From assembly GCA_003008705.1 (NCBI GenBank), contig PDUO01000017.1:695032-759031 (forward strand): a stretch of DNA of 64,000 bases, in the 5' to 3' direction. This document shows, in pieces, positions 45,401 to 57,700 of the stretch (its first letter is position 1; every line of letters begins with the position of its first letter). Under the pieces are notes generated by a model. It was not told the origin of the DNA. It searched no databases and saw nothing but the letters and a program-made list of their open reading frames with translations. Position numbers and translations under genes: made by a program. The DNA comes from Pezicula radicicola. Its lineage: Eukaryota; Ascomycota; Leotiomycetes; Helotiales; Dermateaceae.

Positions 45401-47075
45401 TCAAGCTCCAATCTTTCTTTTCAACATGCCACAAAAGCTTTCAAAGAGCACGGTATCATGTCCTTTCAACCATCTGATAGTAATCTTCACCTCGCCCTTC
45501 TCATCCCTGACGTCCTCCAAACTAACTTTGAATCCCAACGCCATCTCCGGTTCATCAGCATCATCATCCTCCATTTCCTCATCCTGAACCGGGATTTTAT
45601 GTTCTTGACGTCTTGACGCACGACTCCATACATTACGTTCGGCGAATCCTAGACCAGTTGAGATGCTGGCTCTCCACATCCATTTCAAAGCCAGCGAAGA
45701 GAGTGTTGAGTTTAGTCGCTGTGATACAATGTCCTTTGTGATACTTGGACCGAGCTGCCACCTGTCAATCGTCTGACGACAAACATGAACATAAAACGGG
45801 GTAGAGGTTTGGGGATTTGGGCTGTGAAGTGTTGACTTACAGTAAACACATACTCAGCTAGAAACGGCAATAAACCCTTAGGCAAACTCCCCAACCCCCT
45901 AGCAACCTCCACACCCGGTCTCAAATCCTCAAAACTCCAAGCAATACCCCATCTCCTCGTCCTACTTCCCTGCACAAACTCCGTAATCGCATAATTTCCA
46001 ATGCCCTTTTCTTTTAATATCTCAATGAGAGTTGAGATGCTAGAGAGCTTTCCGCACATGGATGTGTACCATTGAATTCTTTCTTTGAGAATTAGGGATT
46101 CGGTTATCATTTGGGTTATGAATGCTACTTCACCGCCTGGGGTCACCATTTCTGTTGCGGAACCGGTGCAGGCTGTGTTTGGTGGTCTTTGTTTTGAGGC
46201 TGCTGAGGTGAGGAGGTCTGTTGTTGAGGTGTAGAATGGTGGGTTGCACATGCTGAAATCGATGCTGGGAGGATTTAGTAGGGTTATAACTGACAAATAG
46301 AAGAAAATCGATTGTATACCTTTCGAAGCCTAGCTTGTCGAGTGGTAATAGTGGCTCGTCTGGTTTTGTCTTGAGTAGCTTGACTCGATTCTGTAATCCA
46401 TTGGCTTGAATGTTTTGTTGGGCGAATTTGAAGCTTTTGTCGTCGATGTCTATTAGGATAATTAGTCATTTGCTTGATAACCAAGAGGGGGAAACGCACC
46501 TGTCCCGGCAAATCTCCATTTTGGACGTTGTGAACAGCCTAAGAGAGGGTAGATACAACTTGCACCTGTCCCGATATCTAGGCCAAGAACATCTCTAGAT
46601 GGTTCATAGGCATCGGTATATGAATCACTTGTGCTATCGAGTAACGATTGAATCCATAGAATGTAGTTGAGCCGATTAGGTACCTATTGTGTATCAATTA
46701 CATGGTATACGAAGATTGAGCGGGAGACAAACTGGTGGACATAGTCGGTCTGGAGGAAGTGATATCTGCAGTCCAAAATCTCTCTTCAGGAGTGACTTGG
46801 TGAGTTGCTCGACCGATTCTGGATTACTGAAATCTAGTTGTCTATTTGACTTCAAACTAGATCATACTTCAGTTCCAGTTCAAGTTGATAGGCGGGGTGA
46901 ATAGATACAAGGATATGGCAAGTAGTACACTTGTACAAGGGAACGAAGGAATAGCTGACATCTATTGAAAATTGTAGTATAGATATACTGCTTACACTTT
47001 AGCAAAATCCTCATCTTGTTTTGCGAGCTCTGCAAAGTCGATATCTTCTTTGTAGATGTTCTTGATTGAAGCCAT
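45401..47075 (-). CDS. METTL16-type RNA N6-adenosine methyltransferase
   Basis: Homologue of METTL16/Mtl16, which methylates U6 snRNA in the ACAGA box. Six exons (47075-46996, 46856-46733, 46683-46500, 46449-46320, 46264-45841, 45772-45401) join in phase to 437 aa. The N-terminus, MASIKNIYKEDIDFAELA, is family-typical. The SAM-binding segment VLGLDIGTGASCIYPLLG and the Asp pair in GTDIDDKSFKFA follow. The catalytic NPPF lies at about 180-183 in FSMCNPPFYTS. TEMVTPGGEVAFITQMI and QGSRTRRWGIAWSF complete the domain. The C-terminal NVWSRASRR lies in a Lys/Glu-rich tail; the vertebrate VCR is absent, as in other fungi. The gene is convergent with the macrodomain gene and divergent from SPF1. Confidence 0.92.
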
Positions 47076-47580
47076 ATTGGATGAAGTCTTTAGTGTTAAG
47101 CTCGCAACATGAGATCGCAACCAATCAAATGCGCCTTGAGAAGAAGAATGGTATTTGTTCAGGGCTTTGGGACACAATAATTTCCAAGTCGAGAATCTTG
47201 ATGTTCATAGAAGCCAATGGTCATCAGTCGACTCTGGTTTTTATCGCCACGTCAGCCTTACGATCGCTATCGTGGATGTTCTAGCATTAATGTCGTCGTA
47301 GCAGTGAAAAGAGGGCCATTAGGGTTCTTGAGCTACGAGAACTAATCCAGTAACTTTAATAAGGAGAACCTTTCTACCTATACTTCTATATCTATCATAC
47401 AACACCCAAATATTGGTCCATGTGAAATATCAGCCCAACATCCTTGTCGCCCCTTTCCGGATTAACCTGCTCCGCTAGACCCCGGCTAGAACCCGATACG
47501 AGGATAGGAATCTTGAAGGACAGTTCTCATCCTCACAAAATCTACAGCAATTTGTATCGCCATTCACTTGTGCAGCGCAA
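47076..47580. promoter_or_regulatory. Bidirectional promoter of METTL16-like gene and SPF1
   Basis: A 505-bp divergent gap. A CCAAT box (CCAATCA, 47121-47127) lies about 46 bp upstream of the methyltransferase start. No other sites are clear. Confidence 0.45.
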
Positions 47581-50500
47581 ATGGCGCCTCTTGTGGATAA
47601 TCCCCAGATCGCAGCTGCGACGCTGCATAACCCATGTGAGTACCCTCTAACCCATGGTTTAAGAGAAAAGCTAACCTCCAACGAAGTACCTTTCTACCTA
47701 CATACCTTCGTGTGGCCTTTTGCCATCATATGGCCAATATTCTTCAGATACTACCTTTCAAATGAACTCTATGACAAGCATATTGGAGGACAGGAATGGA
47801 CATTCGTTTGGTGCGGATCAATCATCACAATCCAGAGTCTTGTCTGGCTGAGCACCAACTGGAACGTCAATTTGAAGTCGCTCTTTACCTCGACTTCTGC
47901 GAAGACCGTACAAGATGCAAAGTTGATCAAGGTGATACCAGTTCAAAATGCTGGTTCTGCGGATATCTGCGAGCTCGTTAGGGACAATGTAAGAGTGGGA
48001 TTGCTCAAGGAATAAAAGACTTGCTAACAGACGACAGGCTGGCGGCAAACAGAACATCTCCTTCCTTTTTCAGAAGCGTAGATTCCTGTATGACGCCCAA
48101 AAAAATTCTTTCACTCCCTTAACCTATGCTATCGACGCCGAGCCGAAACCTCACCTTGGTCATTTCCAACAGTCCAGAGGAATTACCACTGCATCCGAGC
48201 TGTCCAGACTTCAGCAACATTATGGCGACAATACCTTCGATATCCCTGTTCCAAGTTTCAGCGAATTATTTAAGGAGCACGCAGTTGCGCCTTTCTTTGT
48301 ATTCCAGATATTCTGTGTTGGATTATGGATGTTGGATGAATACTGGTACTATTCGCTTTTCACCCTATTTATGCTGGTCGCCTTCGAGAGTACCGTAGTA
48401 TGGCAGCGCCAGAGAACTTTGAACGAATTCCGAGGAATGAGCATCAAGCCGTATGATATTTGGGTTTTCCGGCAGAACAAATGGGAGGAGACTCAGAGCG
48501 ACAAGCTTCTCCCAGGTGACTTAGTATCTGTTGGACGCACTAAAGACGACAGCGGGGTTGCTTGCGATATGATTCTGGTTGAAGGTAGCGCTATTGTCAA
48601 TGAGGCTATGTTGTCAGGAGAAAGTACGCCACTGTTGAAGGACTCAGTGCAACTCAGACCTGCGGAAGCTACTCTTGAGCCTGAAGGTCTTGACAAAACT
48701 GCATTCTTGTACGGAGGCACTAAGGTTCTCCAAATTACCCACGGAAATAGCGAAGAGGAACGGCCTAAACCTGTCTCTGGTGTACCCAGCCCTCCAGACA
48801 ATGGAGCAATGGCTATTGTTGTCAAGACTGGCTTCGAGACTTCCCAAGGCAGCTTAGTTCGTACCATGATCTACTCCACCGAACGTGTCTCCGCAAATAA
48901 CGCTGAGGCACTTTTGTTTATTCTATTCCTCTTGATCTTCGCAATCGCAGCTTCTTGGTATGTCTGGGATGAAGGTGTTAAGAAGGATCGCAAACGCTCG
49001 AAATTGTTGCTTGATTGCGTCCTTATTGTCACTAGCGTTGTACCTCCGGAACTTCCTATGGAACTTAGTCTTGCCGTCAACACCAGTCTGGCAGCACTCA
49101 GCCGATATGCTATTTACTGTACTGAGCCCTTCCGCATTCCGTTCGCTGGACGAGTCGATGTCGCTTGTTTCGATAAGACAGGTACATTGACTGGAGAGGA
49201 TCTAGTTGTTGAGGGAATTGCTGGACTAGGATTGGGCCAAAGTGGAACTGGCACTCCCCGGGAAAATGATGGCGCTCATAGTCATATTACACCTGTTCTG
49301 GAGGCTGGACTAGAAACCACTCTAGTTCTTGCAACCGCTCACGCTCTTGTTAAATTGGATGAGGGCGATGTCGTCGGAGATCCAATGGAAAAGGCCACCC
49401 TAACCTCTCTTGGCTGGAGTCTTGGCAAGAACGATATCCTCACCAGCAAAAAGCTTACCGCTGTGCAGGGTTCCTCATTTGCTACCGCATCAAACAGTGT
49501 TCAAATCAAGAGGCGATTTCAGTTTTCTTCGGCTTTGAAGCGTCAGAGTTCTGTTGCTACTATAACCGCCATAAATCCCCAGACCGGCAAGAAAATTAAA
49601 AGCACCTTTGTTGGTGTGAAAGGAGCTCCCGAGACCATCCAAAAATTCTTGGTTAAAGTGCCTGCCGACTATGAACAGACCTTCAAGTATTTCACACGAA
49701 AGGGCTCCCGCGTTCTCGCTCTGGCCTTCAAGCATCTATCTTCAGACTCGGAGTTGGGCTCTGGCAAGATCAATGAACTTAAGCGTGAAAAGGTCGAGTC
49801 AGAGTTACATTTCGCCGGTTTCCTAGTTCTCCACTGCCCTCTCAAAGATGACGCCAAATCATCTGTCCAAATGCTCAACGAGAGCAGTCATCGCGTGGTT
49901 ATGATCACTGGGGACAACCCTCTTACAGCCGTTCACGTTGCCAGGGAGGTGGAGATTGTTGATCGAGATGTTTTGATCCTTGATGCCCCTGAACACGATG
50001 ACTCTGGTAAAAAGCTAGTCTGGCGAAGCGTTGATGACTCTGTTAGCATTCCCGTGGATCCAACCAAGCCTCTGGATAAGGAAATTATTGCCTCGAAAGA
50101 TCTTTGTGTCACTGGTTATGCTTTGGCAAAGTTCAAGGGTCAAGTTGCCCTGTCCACTCTCTATCGCTACACTTGGGTTTACGCCCGAGTTTCCCCCAAA
50201 CAGAAAGAAGAGATTCTCATGGGTCTCAAGGACCTTGGATACCACACTCTCATGGCAGGTGACGGCACGAACGATGTCGGCGCCCTCAAGCAAGCTCATA
50301 TTGGTGTTGCTCTGTTGAACGGGTCCCAAGACGATCTCAACAAAATCGCTGAGCACTTCCGAAACAACAAGATGAAGGAGTTGTATGAGAAGCAGTGTTC
50401 CATGATGACCAGATTCAATCAACCATGTCCTCCAGTGCCAGTACTCATCGCCCACCTCTACCCTCCTGGACCCACCAACCCACACTACGAGAAGGCAATG

Positions 50501-51714
50501 CAACGTGAGGCTGAGAAGAAAGGCACAGCGGTCGCATTATCTCAGACAGCAGCTAATTCTAATACTGTTGAGACCATTACCACTCCTGGGGCTCAAGCTC
50601 TTATCAATGGGCAACAACCAACTCCCGCTATGAAGAAGGCAGTTGGCATGGCCGAGAAATTAACACAAACTATGATGGAACAAGAATTGGATGACGATGA
50701 ACCGCCAACGATCAAGCTTGGTGACGCATCAGTTGCTGCACCTTTCACTAGTAAACTCAGCAACGTCGTTGCTATCCCCAACATTATTCGCCAAGGTCGT
50801 TGCACACTCGTAGCGACAATCCAGATGTACAAGATTCTTGCACTCAACTGTCTTATCAGCGCATACAGTCTCAGTGTTCTATATCTAGAAGGTATCAAGT
50901 TTGGAGATGGACAGGTTACCATCAGTGGTATGCTTATGAGTGTGTGTTTCTTGTCGATTTCAAGAGCAAAGTCTGTTGAGGGTCTTTCCAAGGAACGTCC
51001 TCAGCCAAACATCTTCAACTTCTATATCATCGGATCTATTCTTGGTCAATTCGCCATTCACATTGTTACCCTCATTTACATAGCCCGCTACTGCGACAAG
51101 CTTGCTCCGTAAGTCACTTATTCTGTTTGCTAGTCGCATCACTAATGTATTGTTCTAGACGTGATATGAACATCGACCTAGAAGGGGAGTTTGCGCCTTC
51201 TCTGTTGAACAGCGCTGTGTATTTGCTACAGCTTATCCAGCAAATCTCCACATTCGCAATCAACTATCAAGGCCGACCTTTCCGTGAAGCACTTTCTGGT
51301 AAGTCGAAATGTTCTCGGATGTTCTGAGATTAGACTAACAAGACAACAGAAAACAGAGGCATGTACTGGGGTATCATCGGAGTGTCCGCCATTGCTTTCT
51401 CGTGCTCAACAGAATTTATTCCTGAAATCAACGAGAAGATGCGCCTCGTACCTTTCACTGCGGACTTCAAGTATACCATGACGGTTACCATGATCGTCGA
51501 CTATCTCGGCTGCTATGTCATTGAAAAGACTTTGAAGATTCTCTTTAGTGACTACAAACCAAAGGATATTGCAATCCGAAGACCAGACCAGTTGGCGAGG
51601 GAGCAGAAGAGAATCGAAGACGCGAAGCTTGAGCAGATTCGCTTAGAAGAGGAGAAGGCAGCCAAGGCCATTGAGGAGTTGGAGAAGAAGCTAAAGGAGA
51701 CAGGAAGAGCTTAA
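47581..51714 (+). CDS. SPF1: P5A-type ATPase Spf1
   Basis: ER P5A ATPase that dislocates misinserted transmembrane helices and influences ER ion and sterol balance. Exons 47581-47635, 47687-47988, 48038-51108, 51159-51298 and 51350-51714 join in phase to 1310 aa. The N-terminal P5A membrane helices include YLHTFVWPFAIIWPIFF. The actuator motif SGES lies at about 312-315, and PPELPMELSLAVNTSL, the P5A signature of M4, at about 455. The phosphorylated Asp is in CFDKTGTLTG (about 498). The hinge GDGTNDVGALKQAHIG lies at about 860, with helices M5-M10 after it. The C-terminal Lys/Glu-rich tail is probably coiled. The first intron follows only 55 coding nt, and reading through it gives a false extension (EYPLTHGLREK). 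Confidence 0.96.
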
Positions 51715-52232
51715 TCAATGTATATTGAGAACCGCGAGCATTAGATTGTAATTTAGGTATAGAAGCATAGCATTAAACATGCTCCACTACTATGTGAATG
51801 TCACTTGATCTCTAGAAGCACATTCTCTCTACTGGACTTAACGCTCGGAAATTTTTTGCAGCCGATTTCTAAAGCATAACCAGAATGATCTACACCATGC
51901 CTGTAAGTTAGCCCGTGAAAGCTTTCTCAGCCAACTTCACTCAATATGCCGACACTGAGAAATTGAACCTTGAGCCTTTCAAACAATGGCAAAGCCAATA
52001 AATTGTGATAAATTATGGGCAGACGTCATGGTGCACTGGGCAGGTCTACGTCGCGTCGCCAAGACAATGAAAACCAAGAAAATAGTCAAGAAAATAGTCC
52101 CGTCCGATAGAAGTGGAGAGCTGGTACGCGCGCGCAACCATTCCCCTCACAGTCCTCGGCCTTTCCAAAGAGATATAACTTCATTTTCAATTGATCCTTC
52201 ATCGCAGTATCGCATTCGACATATGCTTCGAG
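51715..52232. other. Intergenic region SPF1 to YVC1
   Basis: Holds the SPF1 3' flank and the YVC1 promoter/leader. A 128-codon open frame crosses the YVC1 start region in another frame and is not taken as a gene. Confidence 0.4.
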
Positions 52233-54367
52233 ATGGTCAAATGGAGGAAGCTGTTTGGGTTCGACGACCCGTAAGTTTGCAGCTCTGCAGCTCTCCCCGC
52301 ATTCGCAACTGCATTACTTGGCATACTAACCGTGAGCAACAGGACCCATGGTGGTATGTGGAGAGATGAAGCTCGTCGTTGTGAGAACAGCATATGCATG
52401 TAGACTGTTCTACAAGCTAATTGGTGTAGTGCTCCCAAGTTATGAAGAAGAAGGAATCGAATCTGCTATTCCCGCTCCAGCGGTTACGAAAGTCGCACTA
52501 CGTCTCCGTCATCTCATTGAAGAATGCGTACCCTGCGAACTCGAGGAAGAGGCGATCACGAAACCCCACAGTCACATTATTTCGAGAGCCGTTATAAAGG
52601 CTGCGAAGGAGGCGGGTGGACGGGAGCATGGTGCATGTGTGGTATATGGTCTGCTTGTCAACAAAAGATGGTTCAAGAAGCAGGCTTTGTTAGAATTGTG
52701 GGATGCAGATATGCACAACTTACGCGCTGTTGCTTGTGAGGTTATTGCAAAGCACTTGATCGAGGGCGAGGACGATATGGAGTATCTCATGCAGGATATC
52801 TTACTCCGGAAATACTCAATCGTAATTGACGGCCACCAAACCCCCCCAGCAAACGTCATTGAGCGGGCGGTTGATCTGCATGCTCTCCGTGTAACTGGAT
52901 CGTCCGGATATCAGAAATGCGTCAATTACCTCTGGAGAGGATGGTTAGTCCAGGATGAGAACGATCCAAGTAGATTCGTTGACTACAAAAAGAAAGACGT
53001 CGTCAATTACTGGACACACGTCGACCCAGATCGTATGCGCGCACCAATTTATCAAAATGCCACCCAGGTCGTATTTTCGCTCATCTATCTTGGCCTATAT
53101 ACTGGCGCGATCAATACAGTCAATTCAGGAGGAGAGCTAGATATTGTTGAGGGTCTATTGTATATCTTCACCTTTGGATTCATCTGTGACGAGCTCTCGA
53201 AGCTTTGGAAGGTCGGCAGGTTTTACATTGGATTTTGGAATGTCTTTAATGTATGTCTTTATGCGCTTTTGACGACAAGCTTGGTTATGCGCTTTATTGC
53301 GTTGAGCTATCCCATGGGCACCGGTATTCGACAACGCTACAATGAAAATAGTTACAATTTCTTAGGTAAGTTTGATGTCTTCAATCATGCCAAATACTTC
53401 GCTAATATCATCAGCCTTCTCTGCTCCGATGTTCTGGATGCGACTTCTCTTATACCTCGATTCGATCCGCTTCTTTGGCGCTATGCTTGTGGTGTTGAAA
53501 GTAATGATGAAGGAGTCCCTCATCTTCTTTGCACTACTGGTTGTTATCATTGTTGGTTTCCTCCAAGCCTTCATTGGCATGGACAATGCCGACAACAAAA
53601 CAGATGTACGTCTTATTACCTCGAAACGTCCGACTTGTCTAACACAAACATAGGCCACAGTCTTTATCTTACAGGCAATGGCCAACGCCGTAATGCAATC
53701 CCCTGACTTTAGTGGCTTTGATAATTTCGCTCCTCCTTTTGGAATAATCCTCTACTACATTTTCACATTCTTGATCATGGTCGTACTTCTGAACATCCTC
53801 ATCGCGTTGTACAACTCCGCCTATGAAGATATCACCGACAATGCTATTGACGAATACATGGCTCTGTTCTCCCAAAAGACAATGCAATTCGTCCGCGCCC
53901 CGGATGAAAACGTCTTTATTGCACCTCTCAACCTTGTCGAAATCTTCTTTCTGATTATCCCTTTTGAATGGTGGATGCCACGTCGGCGCTACGCGAAACT
54001 TAATGACTATGTGATGGCGATACTTTACAGTCCTCTGCTCTTCATTGCAGCGTACTTCGAAACCAGAAGTGCCAAGAGTGTTCTCAGTAACAGAAGACGC
54101 GGTGAGGATGACGATGATACCACTGAAGAGTGGGAGCAGATGGGCAGTCTGGAACTTGATTTTGAAAGGGATGGTTGGGATAAAAGGGTTCAGGGTGTTA
54201 AGCCCAATGTGGAGGATGATTGTGCTACGATGGAGGTGAAAAAGCTGAGGGTTGAGGTGGATGAGTTGAAGGGGTTGATTCTGAAGTTGTTGGAACAGAA
54301 GGAGCAGAAGGAAGGGAAGAGCATAAGTCGTGAATCAACTATGGCTACTGAGGGGGCTTCCGAATGA
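52233..54367 (+). CDS. YVC1: TRP-type vacuolar cation channel Yvc1
   Basis: Vacuolar calcium-release channel of the fungal TRPY family. Five exons (52233-52270, 52343-52380, 52430-53365, 53412-53605, 53654-54367) join in phase to 639 aa. The first two are 38-bp micro-exons that give MVKWRKLFGFDDP and THGGMWRDEARRL; CTAAC lies 12 nt before the first acceptor. The cytosolic N-terminal domain begins PAPAVTKVALRLRHLIEECV. Six membrane helices follow from about residue 230 (VVFSLIYLGLYTG, FSAPMFWMRLLLYL, VLKVMMKESLIFFALLVVII). The pore region ANAVMQSPDFSGFDNF comes next, then S6 FLIMVVLLNILIALYNSAYE. The C-terminus has an acidic stretch (GEDDDDTTEEWE), as known for calcium-sensing Yvc1, and a short coiled coil. 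It lies tandem with SPF1. Confidence 0.9.
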
Positions 54368-54485
54368 TGTTATTGGACTAATGCAGATATGGATCTCGAT
54401 GAGGTTGGAGTAATGTCATGTAACTGAGAATCCCACTACAGCACTGATGCACGAGCTACAAAAGCGTCAATAATCTACAATACGA

Positions 54486-55466
54486 ATGCTTTCAGTACCT
54501 TTTAATGCTCTTTCTTCCTCCGCATATCATGGTATACAGGCGATAAGCCTCTCGTACGCTGTGTATTCCTATTTGCGGAATCTTACTGGTCGTATGCACC
54601 AGCATGGTTTGCTCAGCCTCACCCCTATGACGTTCTCACGGCAAAGTGAAAGTTGTTTGTTCAAGGCACCAGCCTGCGTGGTTCAGCTTACACCTTATTT
54701 CATCTCTGCGTCCTCGTCCAGGTTTGCGGTTCAGAACGGCAGCAACATTATGCCAGCTTCTAGTCCTTCCTCTTCAACGACCATAGCAACCGTACCCACT
54801 AGAGACTATGGTTGTATGGTTGTATGGATCGAGGGCTTTAGTTCGTCGACCACCTTGATGATGAGATTGGCAAGGAATCAAGCAAAAGACCCTGCGTGCT
54901 ATGCACAAGACCTAGCTTATACTCTTTCGTCATGGGTTCAAGGGTTCTTAGTTCATGGCCTGCGAGTTAGCTGCAAACTGTCATCCCTACACAACGCACT
55001 TTCGCCATGGATGTCTGACAGAGCGCCCTTCCTCGTGACCACAGTCGAATTTTTCTGGTTTAACAACTTATCTCCCCAGCTATATATCTTGTCCATTGAT
55101 ACAGCGAGTGCGTACGAGCTTGCTCTCTGGCCTTCCTTCTGCGATCACTCTGATTACCGGAGAGTCATCCCTCTTTTATCTGACATCGCTTGGCTTCCCC
55201 TTCTCCCCCATTTTGAGATCAGCAAAACCTTCCCGATACGCATACCCTCTTCTAATAAGAACTATTTCTTGGTCATTACCGTGTCTGGAGTTGTATACGC
55301 CTTCATCTTCCTCTTGGCCGCAATATTGCACCTAATTTCTATTACTAGATTCAGTATTCTGATAGGCAGCGCCATCTTTTTTTGGCTTTCTCAATCTTCT
55401 GTGGTGTATGTTTTCATCTGCATCGAAACTTACATTTGGTTGTGGTATTGCTCTCAGTTGTTGTAA
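54486..55466 (+). CDS. Doubtful ORF, 326 aa, possible polyketide synthase relic
   Basis: A long open frame from ATG to TAA with no intron needed. Codon use looks less regular than in the neighbours. The stretch CYAQDLAYTLSSWVQGFLVH with VVWIEG before it recalls the linker after the ketosynthase of polyketide synthases (DLAYTLSSRR), but no KS, AT or GQG motif is seen. The C-terminal third is very hydrophobic (about 265-326) and could form two or three membrane helices or simply be non-coding DNA read in frame. It may be a young or decayed gene, or not a gene at all. Confidence 0.25.
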   Translation: MLSVPFNALSSSAYHGIQAISLSYAVYSYLRNLTGRMHQHGLLSLTPMTFSRQSESCLFKAPACVVQLTPYFISASSSRFAVQNGSNIMPASSPSSSTTIATVPTRDYGCMVVWIEGFSSSTTLMMRLARNQAKDPACYAQDLAYTLSSWVQGFLVHGLRVSCKLSSLHNALSPWMSDRAPFLVTTVEFFWFNNLSPQLYILSIDTASAYELALWPSFCDHSDYRRVIPLLSDIAWLPLLPHFEISKTFPIRIPSSNKNYFLVITVSGVVYAFIFLLAAILHLISITRFSILIGSAIFFWLSQSSVVYVFICIETYIWLWYCSQLL

Positions 55467-57700
55467 TACAGACTCTACATGTTGCCAATTTCTGTATTTT
55501 CATCTATTCGAAAACGCCATGGCTCTTCAGGCTGCTGGTAGCTTTGTTTTGGGGCATGTATGGACTTGACATGTTTGCATTGTTTCTAACGTATCAGGAA
55601 AGAAAGATTCTTTTTCTGATTATGTATCTCAGTAATTGAACACATTCTTTTCACTTTTGTTTAGTATGCGACCTCCTATCCACACCTAGTAAGAACAACG
55701 TTTTCCATCTCTACAAATAATGCTTCAAATCGTTCAAATATTTATATGTATTGGAGAAAGTATTTGTATATTCAAGAACCAATTACATTACATTAAATTA
55801 TGATTCTGAGAAGCGACCGATTACGGGAGGTAGTTGGTTGGGGTGTTTCTTAAGTCCGATGGGGTGTTTCCAGGGGTTTTAATTTGTATAGTGAAAGGTG
55901 GTGGGGTACTTATCTAAGCCTAATTAGGCTTAGTCTACTATTGCAATAGGATTACAATAAGATTGTATTAAAAAAAAATCTTGTCGGTTCGACGATTTTG
56001 TAGATGTGCAACAAATGCTCGGCTAGTGTATGATGGTCAGGTGAGTTGCATGTGATGATTTTGCTACAGGCTTTTATAGTTCGGTTTTGGTTGTGGGTGG
56101 TTTTGGTTTGTTTCATTACATATAAGAAGAGTAGTTGTAAATGTGATGAGCTATATGAAGTGGTAGAAATGGAGGTATTTCGTATCCTTCGTACAAAAGT
56201 GTATTGTCACGTGGTATATTTGGAAGAGTAGGTAGCGCTTTGTCGGGTTTATAACTTTTTGGCATCTTCTTCCCAAACTCACGAGTGACAATTTTGGGAT
56301 GGTTTCTTCTACGAAATACTTGCTACATACTATAGAGATAATAAGCTATAAATATTAGCTGTCATCTCCATTTTGGACAGTGCCACGCTACTAAGTCTTG
56401 GCGCTAATGGTTCTAGCAGAGGAATTTAAATGTAATCGCAGATTACAGCTTCTCATCAATAGCGCTTCTGTCATTTACCAAATATGCCTTATGTTGAAAT
56501 CTAGTAACAGCTGTGTATGAAGAGACTGAATGATGTCAAGGAAATCAGATACAGCCCAAAGTGGCTTCTACGTGGATTGTTTTTTTATATATAAAACACT
56601 AACTAGATTCACAAAGTTGCTAATATATATCAGTCTCCCGTTGATTTAGGAAGAGGAGACCATCTTAACTTATCTGAGATAGTGAGACACTTGGAAGTCA
56701 TCTGAGATTTTAGCAGATTTTTCCAAGTTAATAAACTGACAATTTGGCAGCATTTTACGGAAGTCTCGTGGGTTCGTACAAATGTGAGGGTCCAACAGCG
56801 GGTATGAAGCTTGTGAGAAGAATTGGTGAGGGGATTTAAACATAATGGCGGAGGTTGTATACGGATATAGTACTTGTGAAAACCAAGTACAGAACATCTT
56901 GAAATTGTAAACACTTGTTCGTACCTCTTATGTTCAGCCGACACACTATAAACTAGTATTTTAAAAGTTATTCCTATAAATGCAGATTTATATTTAAAGA
57001 AGTGGTTCTCTTAGGTTTGCGATATTTGACTTGATTTCCGAGGAAGGAAAGACACTACAACTTCATAACAGGGCTCGCTTAGTATGCATTTAAAACGAAA
57101 GATCAGGCGCTTTTTAGACGAACTATACGCGTAGGAATATGGTTCGCGACTAAGACTTTTAGTCCTAGAATTATCTCGGGAAGTTAGAACCTATTTCTAT
57201 AGTACCTTGCCGCTAAATCAAGATCTTTCTTCCTACTAACTACACTTCTGTGGACCTCGGTTGAACGAATGAAATATCCATTTATCCCAAGTCAATCATA
57301 CCTGTAACATTCTGTACTACTCTATAAAAAGACGACATAATGGAATTCTAGGGTCGATAAGCTTATTTCCGATCGCGATGCTGGAGGGGTTCCTGCACAG
57401 TGACGACACAAGGCTCGGCATCCTTGAAACTTGAATTTGGTCGGATCCAATCCGGATCCAATCCAGATTTTAAACAATCTGCCCCGCTTATGTATGTAAT
57501 GTACTGTACGAGAGCCCCTCAGCCCACCAGGCCGCGACAATTAAACAGACCTTCCTACATTCTGTACTGTACATCCCTATTGTGCGCCTTGTCTTCCCTT
57601 CTCCCTTCTCCTTCCTTAATATTGAATTATCGCCCATGATTGCGCAAAGTTGCCCATCCATCCGCGTCGCCAACTTCAACCCCTCTTTCAGCACGTCAAC
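55467..57700. other. 2.2-kb intergenic region
   Basis: AT-rich without supported ORFs until about 57330, where C/T-rich sequence begins and leads to the phospholipase D start. It contains a perfect 20-bp palindrome (55914-55933). No RNA gene or transposon was recognised. Confidence 0.4.
55914..55933. repeat. Perfect 20-bp palindrome
   Basis: CTAAGCCTAATTAGGCTTAG equals its own reverse complement with no spacer. It lies in non-coding AT-rich DNA. Confidence 0.8.

Noticed and set aside
45401..45772. Frameshift near the C-terminus of the METTL16-like gene
   Set aside because: A first reading missed two bases; on re-reading the last exon is open from the acceptor at 45772 to the stop at 45401.
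51986..52369. 128-codon ORF upstream of YVC1 as a gene or first exon
   Set aside because: Splicing it into YVC1 gives an immediate stop, while another frame gives a well-supported micro-exon start at 52233.
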